Shown: positions 54,069-62,654 of the stretch, in pieces
Layout: every line of letters starts with the position of its first letter
Numbering within the stretch: the stretch's first letter is position 1
Assembly (NCBI RefSeq): GCF_002885975.1
Contig: NZ_POSP01000003.1
Span: 248,001-312,000 of the forward strand
Direction: 5' to 3'
Length of the DNA stretch: 64,000 bases
Origin: Paucibacter aquatile
Lineage (GTDB): Bacteria; Pseudomonadota; Gammaproteobacteria; Burkholderiales; Burkholderiaceae_C
Notes under the pieces: generated by a model
The model's input: the letters and a program-made list of their open reading frames with translations, nothing else
What the model was told of the DNA's origin: nothing
Database searches by the model: none
Program-made: the position numbers and the translations under genes

Positions 54069-54684
54069 CCTGGGCCTTGACCCGCTGCAAATCGGCCACC
54101 GTGTCGACATCGAGCAGCACACCGGGATCGTCTACATCCACCGCCTGCGAGGGGTACCGCGCCATGATGCGGCGCGCGCCCTCGTCGCCATGCAGATCAA
54201 CCAGCTCGGAGAACAGCTCGGCACTGAAGCCCACCGGGTGGCCCTGGCGGCCGCGGTACTGGGCGTAGGCGACGGGATAACTGCTCAGCGCAACGGCCAC
54301 CGCAGTCATGGTCTCAGGCCGCAGCAGGGGCATGTCGGCCGGCACAATCAACCAGCCTTCGGAATCGCCGCTGGCACTGACGCCGGCCGCAATCGAGTGG
54401 CCCATGCCCACGGGACTGGGGCGGCCTTGGCTGTCCAGCTCCGGCAGCACCACGACATCGCGCTCGGCCACCAGCTGCTCCAGGCTGCCGGCCAGGGCCG
54501 GTGTGGTCACCACCACCACCCGCAGCTCGGTCGCCAAGGCATGCGCCACGGTGCGGGCCAGCACCGTATCCAGCAGCGGGTCTTGGCCGGCACCCAGGCG
54601 CTGCGCCAGCTTGTGCCCTTGGCCGGTGAATCTCATGCCGCGTCCTGCCGCGAGCACGACGACAGCCGGTCGCCGATGTGTCAT
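54058..54684 (-). CDS. MobA/MocA-type nucleotidyltransferase
   Basis: A 208-aa NTP-transferase-fold protein. The nucleotide-binding loop is VVLAAGRGMRFTGQGHKLAQ at the N-terminus, and the metal site lies in IVPADMPLLRPETM. The GHPVGFSAELFSELVDLHGDEGARRIM and VDDPGVLLDVDTVADLQRV segments match molybdenum-cofactor cytidylyltransferase (MocA) and relatives. It probably attaches CMP or GMP to molybdopterin for a xanthine-oxidase-type enzyme, but no such enzyme is encoded nearby, so the exact nucleotide is uncertain. ATG at 54684 starts the fold; longer frames add unrelated residues. Confidence 0.85.
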   Translation of the reverse strand: MTHRRPAVVVLAAGRGMRFTGQGHKLAQRLGAGQDPLLDTVLARTVAHALATELRVVVVTTPALAGSLEQLVAERDVVVLPELDSQGRPSPVGMGHSIAAGVSASGDSEGWLIVPADMPLLRPETMTAVAVALSSYPVAYAQYRGRQGHPVGFSAELFSELVDLHGDEGARRIMARYPSQAVDVDDPGVLLDVDTVADLQRVKAQVSA

Positions 54685-54858
54685 CAGATCAAATCCTTCA
54701 AAAAGCCCCTCGGCTCGGGCGCTGCCCGATCGACACGCCGGGCTGCACAGTGCCGCAAGCATGCCGCCCGGGCCCGGCTGTGCGCAATGGGGCCATCACT
54801 TAAGGTGTTCTACCGTCAGAGCAAGTACCAGCGCCCGCTCTGGGCCGATACTCTGCGC

Positions 54859-55521
54859 ATGAACAGCAGCAACCACAGCAAACCCGAATCCCTGGCCGAC
54901 CTGCGCAAGAGCTACGAGCAAGGCGAGCTCGACGAGGCCATGGCCGCGAACGAGCCCCTGAGCCAGTTCAAGCAATGGCTGGATCACGCCCTGGCCAGCC
55001 GGGTGCCCGAACCCAATGCCATGACCGTGGCCACGGTGGGCGCCGACGGCCGCCCATCCACCCGCATCGTGCTCATCAAGAGTTATGACGAGCGCGGCAT
55101 CGTCTGGTTCACCAACTACCAAAGCCGCAAAGGCCAGGAGCTGGCGATCCATCCTTTTGCCGCCCTGCAGTTCCATTGGGTGGAGCTGGAGCGGGTGGTG
55201 CGCATCGAGGGCCGGGTCGAGAAGGTCAGCGACGAGGAATCGGACGCCTACTTCCACTCCCGCCCGTTGGACTCACGCCTGGGCGCCTGGGCCTCGCCGC
55301 AGAGCCAGGTGATCAGCTCGCGCGGCGTGCTGGTGGCCAACGCCGCCAAGGCCGCCGTGCAGCACGGCCTGAACCCCGCCCGCCCGCCGCACTGGGGCGG
55401 CTACCGCCTGGTGCCCGAGCGCTGGGAGTTCTGGCAGGGGCGCAAGTCGCGCCTGCATGACCGCCTCAGCTACCGCCTTCAAGCTGACGGCCAGTGGCTC
55501 AAGGAGCGCCTGGCCCCCTGA
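54859..55521 (+). CDS. pdxH: pyridoxamine 5'-phosphate oxidase
   Basis: FMN enzyme of 220 aa that makes pyridoxal 5'-phosphate from PNP or PMP. Signature segments in order: SLADLRKSYEQGELDE, PNAMTVATVGADGRPSTRIVLIKSYDERG with FMN contacts, FTNYQSRKGQEL, RVVRIEGRVEKVSDEESDAYFHSRPLDSRLGAWASPQS, and the C-terminal PPHWGGYRLVPERWEFWQG. The ATG at 54859 lies in the middle of a much longer open frame whose upstream part is out of phase with real genes. It is divergent from the nucleotidyltransferase gene and convergent with the ZnuD-like receptor gene. Confidence 0.96.
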   Translation: MNSSNHSKPESLADLRKSYEQGELDEAMAANEPLSQFKQWLDHALASRVPEPNAMTVATVGADGRPSTRIVLIKSYDERGIVWFTNYQSRKGQELAIHPFAALQFHWVELERVVRIEGRVEKVSDEESDAYFHSRPLDSRLGAWASPQSQVISSRGVLVANAAKAAVQHGLNPARPPHWGGYRLVPERWEFWQGRKSRLHDRLSYRLQADGQWLKERLAP

Positions 55522-55558
55522 GCCCCTGCCCCCTTAACAAGCTCGAGGCGGCGCTCGC

Positions 55559-57694
55559 TCAGAAGCGCAGCTGCAAGCCGGTGTGCAGGCTGCGGCCCGG
55601 CAGCGGGCTGAGCTCGCGGATGGTGGCCACCGAACTGGCGCTGTAGGCCAGTTGATTGCCCACATTGTCGAGCTTCAGATACCAGAGCGCCTCGTTGTTG
55701 CCGATGCGCAGCTGTCGTGACAGGCTCAGTTTGAGCACACCGTAACCGGCCGTGGCATGGTCCAGGGCCGGCACACGGTTCTGCCGCGCACTCAAGCGCC
55801 ACTCAGCGCGGGCCGTCCACGGGCCCTGGTTGGCGTCCAGCGCCAGGCTGGCGCGCAGCGGCGCCAGACGAGGCAAGGCTTCACCGGTCTGCCGGTTATG
55901 GCCACGCACGCCATCCAGCGTGGCCGAGACCGCGAACTGCGTGCCCGGCAGCAGCTGAGCCGGCAAATGCCAGTGACCTTCCAGTTCGAAGCCGGTCAGC
56001 ACGGCCGGAACCGATTTGAAGGCATAGACCGGGAAGCGCTCGCCTTCGTCTTCAAACTCCTCACCCGTGGCGTCGAGGGCGATATAGCTGGCAAAGCGCG
56101 TGCGGTACAGGTTCAAGCGCACGAAGTTTTCGGCCTGCTTCCATTCCAGGCCAAAGTCCACACCCTTGGCACGTTCCAGCCCGAGATTGACGTCACCGCG
56201 CTCGTAGGCGCCGCTGGCCACATGCACGCCTTGCGCATGCAACTCATAGAACATGGGGGCGCGCTGGCTGCTGTTGACCTGGGCATTGAGGCTGAAGGCC
56301 TCGCTCAGGCGATAGCTGCCGCTCAAGCTCAGGCTGCGTGGCTTGAAGCGCTGGCTGCTGGCAGCGCCAAAACGCGGCTCTTCGGCATCGGCCGCATCAC
56401 CGGCCGAGTTGACGCGCACCGATTCCGCACGCGCGCCCGCCTCCAGGGTCAGCGGGCCGGCTGAGTATTGCTCCAGCAAGAAGACCGCACTGCTGCGCGT
56501 CTGCGAGCTGGGCACCAGGGCTTCAGCGCCGATGGCAGAGAAGTCGCTGCGCTCCATCTGCAGGCCCAGCATGCCCTTGACGGCAGCACTCGCGCCCAAG
56601 GGCGCATGCTCCAGTTCCAAGCGCAGGTCCTTGCCGCGGTTCTTGAACACCGTGCCCACCTCACCCGAGCCTTCCACCTCCTGATGTTGGTAGCGGCTGC
56701 TGCTGGCGTTCCAGCTCACCCGGCGAAACAGTTCGGCCGCGCCGCTGCCCGGGGCGAAACGCCATTCGCCGGCCGTGGCCGCGCGCTGGCGTTGCATCTG
56801 GATCTGCACATCGGGCTCGACCGTCACGCCGTAGTCGTTGTGATAGTCCTCCAGCGACAGCCCGGCATAGCCCTGGGCGAAGATGTAGGAACCGCCCACC
56901 GCGCCGCCGTGGCTGCGCGCCGCGGAGTTGCGCACCTCGGTGGCGCTTTCACCCTCGGCGGTGAAGCGCGGGGCGCTTTGGTTGGAGGCCCGACGGCCGG
57001 CCAGGTCGGCATGCCAGGCCCAGCCTTGGCTGCCCGAGCCGACACCACCGTCCAGCACCACGGCGCCGTTGCGCTCTTGCGCCGGGCCGCCGAAGCGCAC
57101 TTCCGCCGCACCGCTCAAGCCGGGCTGCATGGCCTTGGGGATGCGGTTGTCCAAGGTGTTGACCACACCACCGATGGCGTTGCCGCCGTAGAGCAAGGCG
57201 GCCGCACCGCGCAACACCTCGACCCGGTCGATGACCAAGGGGTCGGTCGGCACGGCATGGTCAAAACTCAGGCTGGAGGCATCGACCGAGGCGCCGGAGT
57301 TGTTCAGCATGCGCACCCGGTCGCCATCCAGGCCACGGATGGTGGGCCGGTTGCTGTTGGGGCCGAAGTAGCTGGCCGAGACGCCGGGCAGGCCATCGAG
57401 GGTCTCGCCCAGCGAGGAGGCTCGGCGCAGGCTCAGCACATCGCCGCTGAGCGCGCTGTTGGCTTGGGTCAGCTGCTGGCTGCGCAAGGGGTTGCCGGTC
57501 AGTTGGACACGGCCCAGGTGCTCGGTGCTGCCGGCTGCGGACGGCGCAGCGGCCAGCGCGCCAGCGGGACCCGCCGTGACTGCAGTCTGAGATGGAGCGA
57601 TCGAGGCTGTTTGGGCCTGGCTGGACAGACTCAGACACAGGAGTGCGGCTCCCAGGGCCAAGGGCCGCGGGGCAAAAACGGAAGCGGTGCTCAT
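55559..57694 (-). CDS. TonB-dependent receptor, ZnuD-like (probable zinc)
   Basis: Outer-membrane receptor of 711 aa. Signal peptide about residues 1-30, then an Ala-rich linker and a plug: SSLGETLDGLPGVSASYFGPNSNRPTIRGLDGDRVRMLNN, then SFDHAVPTDPLVIDRVEVLRGAAALLYGGNAIGGVVN. The DHAVPTDPL and LLYGGNAIGGVVN layout parallels neisserial ZnuD. The barrel ends in SLHTGLQLRF with the terminal Phe. It is the last gene of an operon with an ABC transporter, a DUF3299 protein and a small exported protein, a set linked to zinc in other bacteria. ATG at 57694 is placed at the signal peptide. No Zur site was recognised in the 214 bases upstream. Confidence 0.9.
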   Translation of the reverse strand: MSTASVFAPRPLALGAALLCLSLSSQAQTASIAPSQTAVTAGPAGALAAAPSAAGSTEHLGRVQLTGNPLRSQQLTQANSALSGDVLSLRRASSLGETLDGLPGVSASYFGPNSNRPTIRGLDGDRVRMLNNSGASVDASSLSFDHAVPTDPLVIDRVEVLRGAAALLYGGNAIGGVVNTLDNRIPKAMQPGLSGAAEVRFGGPAQERNGAVVLDGGVGSGSQGWAWHADLAGRRASNQSAPRFTAEGESATEVRNSAARSHGGAVGGSYIFAQGYAGLSLEDYHNDYGVTVEPDVQIQMQRQRAATAGEWRFAPGSGAAELFRRVSWNASSSRYQHQEVEGSGEVGTVFKNRGKDLRLELEHAPLGASAAVKGMLGLQMERSDFSAIGAEALVPSSQTRSSAVFLLEQYSAGPLTLEAGARAESVRVNSAGDAADAEEPRFGAASSQRFKPRSLSLSGSYRLSEAFSLNAQVNSSQRAPMFYELHAQGVHVASGAYERGDVNLGLERAKGVDFGLEWKQAENFVRLNLYRTRFASYIALDATGEEFEDEGERFPVYAFKSVPAVLTGFELEGHWHLPAQLLPGTQFAVSATLDGVRGHNRQTGEALPRLAPLRASLALDANQGPWTARAEWRLSARQNRVPALDHATAGYGVLKLSLSRQLRIGNNEALWYLKLDNVGNQLAYSASSVATIRELSPLPGRSLHTGLQLRF

Positions 57695-57908
57695 GATCGG
57701 AAAACTTTCTGGCGCTCGTGCCGACGGTCCGCTTGCATGCGGACTCGTGGACACGAAACATGACCGGAGGAACGGGGCTCGGACAAACCCAGATGGGATG
57801 CGCGCGAAGCCCATCTCGATCCGAACGCAGGTCACAAAGACGGTCGCCGCTGAACACAGCGGCCAACACGCGGAACCTTGCGCGGTCGAGGCGAAAAAGG
57901 GAGTTCGC

Positions 57909-58337
57909 TCAGGCCACCGAAGGCGGGCCGCGGGCGGCGCGCTTCCAGTACGCCGCCAGGTGCAAGGACGCCACCGGAGCCGCATCGGGCCTCGCGAACA
58001 CAGCGTCTTGAAGCGCCACCGCGGGCAAGGCCAGGGGCGCGTGGTCGTGGCTGAGCTGGTCAAGCAGCAAGCAAATCAGCTCGCCGCGTGTGTGACCCCA
58101 GCCCTCGCCGGACGTCATCCGGGCGGTCTGGGCATCCGACACAGCGCTGGCCGGCGCCAGCGAAGCCAGCGGCACCAGGGCCCGCGCGAAGCCGGCGCTG
58201 TGCAGCACCCGGTGCGATTGCCCCAGGCCCTGGAAGGCCAGCATCAAGGCCAGCAGCGCCCAGACCCGCCAGGCCTGAGCCAGCGGCCAGCGCAGCGCCG
58301 GGGCGCTGCGGGCTGATGTCTGGGAGCTGCGGCTCAT
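57909..58337 (-). CDS. small exported or membrane protein, accessory to the metal receptor
   Basis: A 142-aa protein with a hydrophobic N-terminal segment (VWALLALMLAFQGLGQS, about residues 24-42) that is a signal peptide or anchor. It has SHRVLHSAGFA, and later GELICLLLDQLSHDHAPLALP with one Cys and a His-Asp-His cluster. Short proteins of this look (a His motif, then C-x-L-x-D-x-L) often accompany zinc-type TonB receptors in betaproteobacteria, but I cannot name the family. It lies 30 bases behind the DUF3299 gene and 214 bases before the receptor gene, all on one strand. Possibly it binds metal in the periplasm. Confidence 0.7.
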   Translation of the reverse strand: MSRSSQTSARSAPALRWPLAQAWRVWALLALMLAFQGLGQSHRVLHSAGFARALVPLASLAPASAVSDAQTARMTSGEGWGHTRGELICLLLDQLSHDHAPLALPAVALQDAVFARPDAAPVASLHLAAYWKRAARGPPSVA

Positions 58338-58367
58338 GGGTTCAGTCGATCAGGTTCGGGCCTGAGC

Positions 58368-58946
58368 TCAAGGCGCGCCCAGACCTTGGCCACCGTTGAT
58401 GCGGTAGAACAGACCGTAAGGGTCGTCGCTGAGCACGGCCAGCACGCCCTCGACCAGCACCGGCTCCAGGGTGTAGCGCACCGGCTGCTGAGTAAAGACT
58501 TCAATCAAACCCTCGGCACCGGCCGGCACGCAAAACGAGCAGGAGGTGGGCACCGAAGACAACAAAAAGTGGCGCTGCTTGTCGCCCGGCTCCAGCGGCA
58601 TCATGAAACCCTGAACCTTGACCTTCTTCTGGTTCAGCGCCTGCACCGGAGCGGGAAAGGTCGGCACCAGCCGGTTTTTCTCCGCCTTGGTGCTCACCGA
58701 GGACAGCAGGCTCCAGGACAGCACGCCTTCGCGCTCCTGCAGCGGCTTGAAGGGGCTGCGCGGGTCGTGATAGCCCGGCCCTTGACCGATGGCTGGCACC
58801 TGAGCCGGCACCTGCGCCTGCACCCCAGCGCAGCACAAGGCCAAGCCCAGCATCAGCAGGTGGCGGCGTGCCGCAAACGCGGAGCGGGACAGAGTGTTCA
58901 CAAGAAGCACAGTTCGGTTCATGGCGATTCGGATCGAGTGCGGCAT
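58368..58946 (-). CDS. DUF3299 exported protein (ZrgD-like)
   Basis: About 192 aa with an N-terminal signal segment (HLLMLGLALCCAGVQAQ). The DUF3299 pattern is clear: KVKVQGFMMPLEPGDKQRHFLLSSVPTSCSFCVPAGAEGLIEVF, with the CxFC cysteine pair. Members are encoded with ABC transporters of the zinc-regulated Zrg type. The start could be 58946 or the ATG at 58922; neither has a strong ribosome binding site. It follows the permease gene by 21 bases. The biochemical role is unknown; a thiol metal site is plausible. Confidence 0.85.
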   Translation of the reverse strand: MPHSIRIAMNRTVLLVNTLSRSAFAARRHLLMLGLALCCAGVQAQVPAQVPAIGQGPGYHDPRSPFKPLQEREGVLSWSLLSSVSTKAEKNRLVPTFPAPVQALNQKKVKVQGFMMPLEPGDKQRHFLLSSVPTSCSFCVPAGAEGLIEVFTQQPVRYTLEPVLVEGVLAVLSDDPYGLFYRINGGQGLGAP

Positions 58947-58967
58947 TGTGCCTGCAGCGGCATCGCT

Positions 58968-60185
58968 TCAGCGCGGCGCCTGCAGCAATTCACTGACATC
59001 CAGCCGGTAAGCGCGCCAGGCCGGCCAGGCCGAGGCCAGCAGGGCCAGCGCCGCGGCAAGCAGGGGCAGGCCCCACTCCCAGCTCGAGAACCAGGCGCCG
59101 GTCAGGCGCAGGCTCTGGCGCTCGGCCAGCACCCGGCCCAGGATCTCGCACAGACCATGCCCCAGGCCAAGGCCGATGACACAGGCCAGTGCCGCCAGAA
59201 TCGCCGCCTCCAGCCCCACCAGCACCGCCACCCGCCACGGTGGCGCGCCCAGCATGCGCATCATGGCCAGATCCGCCTGCCGGGCCCGGACGGCATTGAG
59301 CAAGGCCACGAACACCGACAAGCCCGCCGCCAGCAGCAGCACCCACGCAAAGCCGCGCAAGACCTCGGTGCCCGCCCCCACCATGCGCAGCAAGCGCGCG
59401 GTTTCCAGCGCCGGCGCTGCCGCCTGCAGGCCCGGCTGGGCATTGACCCAGCGCGGCAGGCTGATGGCCGCCAGCGGGCTGCGATAGCTGAGCAGGATCA
59501 AGGTGACCTCGCGCTGGGCCTCATTCCTGTCCTCCGCCTCATGCGCCTCATGCGCCTCGCCATGGTGGGCCTCGTGAACCTGCCAGACGGAGGCCAGATC
59601 GGTCAGCACCAGGCGGTCGATCACGGTGCCTGTGGGTTTCAGGATGCCGGTCACGATGTAGCCGCTGCCCTCGTGCGCATCCCCCTGCTCGCCCAGGCCG
59701 TGGCTGCCGGCAAACGATGCGCCCAGGCCCAGGCCGGTGCGCTGTGCGACCTCGGCACCGAGCACGGCCTGCATCGGCCCGTTCCACGCCTGCCCCTGAG
59801 CCAGGCTGGCGCCGTACAGATCCAGATAGCTGCGCTCCGTGCCCACGATGCGAAAGCCACGCAGGCTGTCACCCAACGACAGGGGCACGGCGCGTGCGAC
59901 CAGGGGCTGCGCACGCAAGGTCTTGAGTGTGGCCAGCGGAATGTTGCCGGTGGGCACATCGAGATGAAACACGCCCGAAAGCATGATCTGCATGGGGCTG
60001 CCTTTGGCGCCGACCACCAGATCGATGCCGGCCAGATCACGGCGCACACCCGCCTCGATCTGCTCGCTGACCAGGAGCACAAAGCTGATCGCCGCCAGGC
60101 CCAGGCTCAGGAGCAAGAGATTCAGGCCGGCCGTCAGTGGCTGCGCCCAGAGATACCGCCAGGCCAGGCGAATCAGGGCGCTCAT
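58968..60185 (-). CDS. FtsX-like ABC transporter permease with His-rich loop
   Basis: A 405-aa membrane protein of the MacB/LolC/FtsX class: one N-terminal helix (AWRYLWAQPLTAGLNLLLLSLGLAAISFVLLVS), a large periplasmic domain starting with the MacB-like LAGIDLVVGAKGSPMQIMLSGVFHLDVPTGNI, and three C-terminal helices (from VLLLAAGLSVFVALLNAV; WRVAVLVGLEAAILAALACVIGLGLG; WGLPLLAAALALLASAWPAW). A loop at about residues 205-225 is HEAHHGEAHEAHEAEDRNEA, which could bind metal. The ATG overlaps the ATPase stop (ATGA). With the ATPase it forms a mechano-transmission or metal-related transporter; ZrgB of Vibrio has this position. Confidence 0.9.
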   Translation of the reverse strand: MSALIRLAWRYLWAQPLTAGLNLLLLSLGLAAISFVLLVSEQIEAGVRRDLAGIDLVVGAKGSPMQIMLSGVFHLDVPTGNIPLATLKTLRAQPLVARAVPLSLGDSLRGFRIVGTERSYLDLYGASLAQGQAWNGPMQAVLGAEVAQRTGLGLGASFAGSHGLGEQGDAHEGSGYIVTGILKPTGTVIDRLVLTDLASVWQVHEAHHGEAHEAHEAEDRNEAQREVTLILLSYRSPLAAISLPRWVNAQPGLQAAAPALETARLLRMVGAGTEVLRGFAWVLLLAAGLSVFVALLNAVRARQADLAMMRMLGAPPWRVAVLVGLEAAILAALACVIGLGLGHGLCEILGRVLAERQSLRLTGAWFSSWEWGLPLLAAALALLASAWPAWRAYRLDVSELLQAPR

Positions 60186-60859
60186 GCCTGCACCTCGCCC
60201 GCGCGGCCCGCCGCCAAATCCAGCAGCGACCAATCCGCCCTGCCCGCCAGCGGCTGGACCAGACGGCCGTCGTGCGTGGCCAGGATCAAGCTGACGCCCT
60301 GCGCCGCAGCGACCTCGAGCAGCAAGTGCAAGACCTGCTGCGCATGGGCATCGTCCAGACTGGCGCTGGGCTCATCGGCCAGCAAGAGCGCCGGCTGCCG
60401 CATCAAGGCCCGCGCCAGGGCGACCCGCTGCGCCTGCCCCACGCTCAGATGGTGCGGCAGGCGCGCGGCCAGGCCTTGCAAACCCAGCTGCTGCATCAAA
60501 GCCAAGGCACGCTCAGGCTGGGGCGGCAAGCCAGCGCTGATGAAGGGCAGAGCCAGGTTGTCCAGCACGCTGAGGCTGGCACTGAGGTGCAGGCGCTGCG
60601 GCACAAAGCCCAGCTGCGCGCCGCGCCAGGCATCCCGCTGGCGCGCATTCAGCGCACTCAGCTCGGTGCCAGCCATCTGGATGCGGCCCGCGCTCGGCGT
60701 CAGCAGACCGGCCATCAGGGCCAGCAAGGTGGACTTGCCGCTGCCCGAGGGGCCTCGCAGCAGCAAATGCCGTCCGGTCGGCAGCGAAAAATCAGGAAAA
60801 ACGACGGGGCTGGCGCCACCCGCGTAGTGGTGGCTGAGCCCGGACCATTGAATACTCAT
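60182..60859 (-). CDS. LolD/MacB-type ABC transporter ATP-binding protein
   Basis: A 225-aa ATPase. Walker A LLRGPSGSGKSTLLALMAGL, signature HHLSVGQAQRVALARALM (LSVGQ instead of LSGGQ), Walker B ALLLADEPSASLDDAHAQQVLHLL and H-loop ILATHD. This is the LolD/MacB clade that partners FtsX-like permeases. Start at 60859 begins the ABC domain; it lies 40 bases behind msrA, so read-through from msrA is possible. It is the first gene of the presumed zinc operon. Confidence 0.92.
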   Translation of the reverse strand: MSIQWSGLSHHYAGGASPVVFPDFSLPTGRHLLLRGPSGSGKSTLLALMAGLLTPSAGRIQMAGTELSALNARQRDAWRGAQLGFVPQRLHLSASLSVLDNLALPFISAGLPPQPERALALMQQLGLQGLAARLPHHLSVGQAQRVALARALMRQPALLLADEPSASLDDAHAQQVLHLLLEVAAAQGVSLILATHDGRLVQPLAGRADWSLLDLAAGRAGEVQA

Positions 60860-60899
60860 CGACGCCAAGCGCTCCGCAGGTGTTTGTGCACGTGATGCG

Positions 60900-61454
60900 T
60901 CAATCGGCCGGGCGCAGCAGGCGCGCAAAGGTCTTGCGGAACTTCTCGACCTTGCCGGCCACGACGAAAGCGCAGTAACCCTGGCCAGGGTTGCGGGCGT
61001 AGTAATGCTGGTGGTAGGCCTCGGCCGGCCAGTAGTTCTGCTCGGGCAGAAGTTCCGTCACCACCCGGCCCTGATGGGCGGCCTGGGCTTCATCCCATAC
61101 CTGGCGGGCTTGCGCCGCCTGCTCAGTTGAATGGGTGTAGATACCCGATCGGTACTGCGTGCCGACATCGGCGCCCTGGCGATTGAGCGAGGTCGGGTCG
61201 TGGATGACAAAGAACACCTCCAGCAACTCGCGCAGGCTGACCACAGACGGATCGAAATCGACGCGCACCACTTCCGCATGGCCCGTCTGGCCCGAGCAGA
61301 CCTGCTCGTAGGACGGGTTCTCAACCGGGCCATTGCAGTAGCCCGACTGCACCGCATGCACGCCGCGCACCTGCTCAAACACGGCCTCAGTGCACCAGAA
61401 ACAGCCGCCACCGAGGGTGATGCGTTGCAAGGAGGAAGGGATGGAGCTGTTCAT
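60900..61454 (-). CDS. msrA: peptide-methionine (S)-S-oxide reductase
   Basis: Repairs oxidised methionine. 184 aa. The active site is GGGCFWCTEAVFEQVRGV near residue 17-34, followed by SGYCNGPVENPSYEQVCSGQTGHAEVVRVDFDP and AYHQHYYARNPGQGYCAFVVAGKVEKFRKTF, with the recycling-type cysteine at YC near the end. ATG at 61454 is chosen; longer frames add unrelated residues. No msrB domain is fused. It is divergent from the DUF218 gene and 40 bases before the ABC operon. Confidence 0.95.
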   Translation of the reverse strand: MNSSIPSSLQRITLGGGCFWCTEAVFEQVRGVHAVQSGYCNGPVENPSYEQVCSGQTGHAEVVRVDFDPSVVSLRELLEVFFVIHDPTSLNRQGADVGTQYRSGIYTHSTEQAAQARQVWDEAQAAHQGRVVTELLPEQNYWPAEAYHQHYYARNPGQGYCAFVVAGKVEKFRKTFARLLRPAD

Positions 61455-61627
61455 GGTGTCGGGTCGCGTCACAGCGAAGGTATGGGGGAGACAAACGAGT
61501 CGGCGCGAGCATAGCCGAGCCGACCCGCACCCGCCGACGACGGGCTCATGCCCACATGCAGCGATGATGCGCACCGGCGAAACAGAATCAATTCGACAAC
61601 AGGTGTGGAAATCGAGGTGGAGCGAAG

Positions 61628-62449
61628 GTGGATTGGAGCTTGTTGACCCCAAACTTGAAGCCGCTGGCCATGAGCCTGGTGCAGGCACCCATGGTGTTCA
61701 TGGCCCTGGCCATCGCAGGCGGCTGGCAGTTGCAAAAAGGACGCCGGCGTCGTGGCTGGCTGCTCCTGTTCGCGACCGTGATCGCGGTCTGGCTCAGTGG
61801 TTGCGAAGGCTTCGGACGTTTTTTGAGCCAGCAATGGCTGAACACCCCGCCCGCCCTGGACCGGGCGGAGATCGCCCGGCTGCGCCAGCTGCAAGCGAAG
61901 GACGGCGGCGTGGCCGTGCTGGTGCTCGGCGGCGGTGCACGCCAGTGGGCGCCGGAATACCAGGGCCCCTCGCTCAATGAATACGGCCTGCCCCGGCTGC
62001 GGCTGGGCATCTGGCTGTCACGGCAGATCCAGGCGCCGCTGGGCTTTTCGGGCGGCATCGGCTGGCAGGCGCGCGACCAGCTGCTCAGCGAAGGCCAGAT
62101 CGCCCGCCGCGTCGCTGCCGATGAATTTCAACACCCCCTGTCCTGGATCGAAGACCGCTCGCGCGACACCCGCGAGAACGCCCGCTTCAGCTTCGACTAT
62201 CTGCAGCAGCGCCAGATCCGCACCCTGGTGCTGGTCACGCATGAGCAGCATCTGCCGCGCGCGCTGCGCGCTTTTCGCGAAGCCATGAATGACAAGGGCG
62301 TGCCGGGCTCCATCACCCTGATCCCTGCCCCAGCCGGCTTGCGTCCGGACGGCCCATGGCGACTGAGCACCTGGTTGCCATCCAGCGAGGGCTATGCCCG
62401 GGTGCGCTATGTCATCTACGAGGCCATTGCCCTGGCCGCGGGCCACTGA
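61628..62449 (+). CDS. DUF218 (YdcF/ElyC-like) membrane protein
   Basis: A 273-aa inner-membrane protein. Two helices lie near residues 16-34 and 44-58; the DUF218 domain follows from about 93 (AVLVLGGGARQWAPEYQ), with the family segments LGFSGGIGWQARDQLLSEG, IEDRSRDTRENARFSFDYL and IRTLVLVTHEQHLPRALRAF. ElyC-type relatives act in cell-envelope polysaccharide or lipid-carrier metabolism; YdcF-like ones have no known role. The start is GTG at 61628 with GGAG about 9 bases ahead; ATG at 61670 is the alternative. It converges with ubiD across a structured region. Confidence 0.85.
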   Translation: MDWSLLTPNLKPLAMSLVQAPMVFMALAIAGGWQLQKGRRRRGWLLLFATVIAVWLSGCEGFGRFLSQQWLNTPPALDRAEIARLRQLQAKDGGVAVLVLGGGARQWAPEYQGPSLNEYGLPRLRLGIWLSRQIQAPLGFSGGIGWQARDQLLSEGQIARRVAADEFQHPLSWIEDRSRDTRENARFSFDYLQQRQIRTLVLVTHEQHLPRALRAFREAMNDKGVPGSITLIPAPAGLRPDGPWRLSTWLPSSEGYARVRYVIYEAIALAAGH

Positions 62450-62491
62450 AGCGGCGACGCCCAGCGGAAAACGTCAAGCCCAGAAGTAGAA

Positions 62492-62521
62492 ACCCCTTCC
62501 AGGCCTGAACCGGGAAGGGGT
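62492..62521 (-). terminator. intrinsic terminator distal to ubiD
   Basis: Minus strand: ACCCCTTCC, a 12-base loop, GGAAGGGGT, then TTCTACTTCT. It ends the minus transcript about 130 bases past the ubiD stop. Confidence 0.75.
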
Positions 62522-62523
62522 GT

Positions 62524-62640
62524 GGTGGCTGACGCCACCGATGGGGCTCTCGGGGGATGTGCCCGAGGGCTCCTGGCGCGCAATGATTGCGCCAGAGGTT
62601 GTGCCTGAGACAGGCCTCCCAACACTAGGTGAGGCCCGGC
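62524..62640 (-). ncRNA. candidate structured RNA in the ubiD 3' region
   Basis: Between the ubiD stop and its terminator are four or five further stems in about 115 bases: GCCTC...GAGGC (62614-62635), GCCTG-3-CAGGC (62603-62615), CTGGCGC-9-GCGCCAG (62573-62595), an 11-base stem with two G-U pairs (62544-62554 with 62562-62572) and GGTGGC-4-GCCACC (62524-62539). The density of stems exceeds that of other gaps in the window. It could be a 3'-UTR-derived or independent small RNA. I did not recognise a known family. Confidence 0.4.
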
Positions 62641-62654
62641 TCGCTTTCAAGCCA

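Noticed and set aside
57695..57908. Riboswitch (for example cobalamin type) before the ZnuD-like receptor gene
   Set aside because: A GTCCGC-6-GCGGAC hairpin is present, but none of the conserved riboswitch core sequences could be found.
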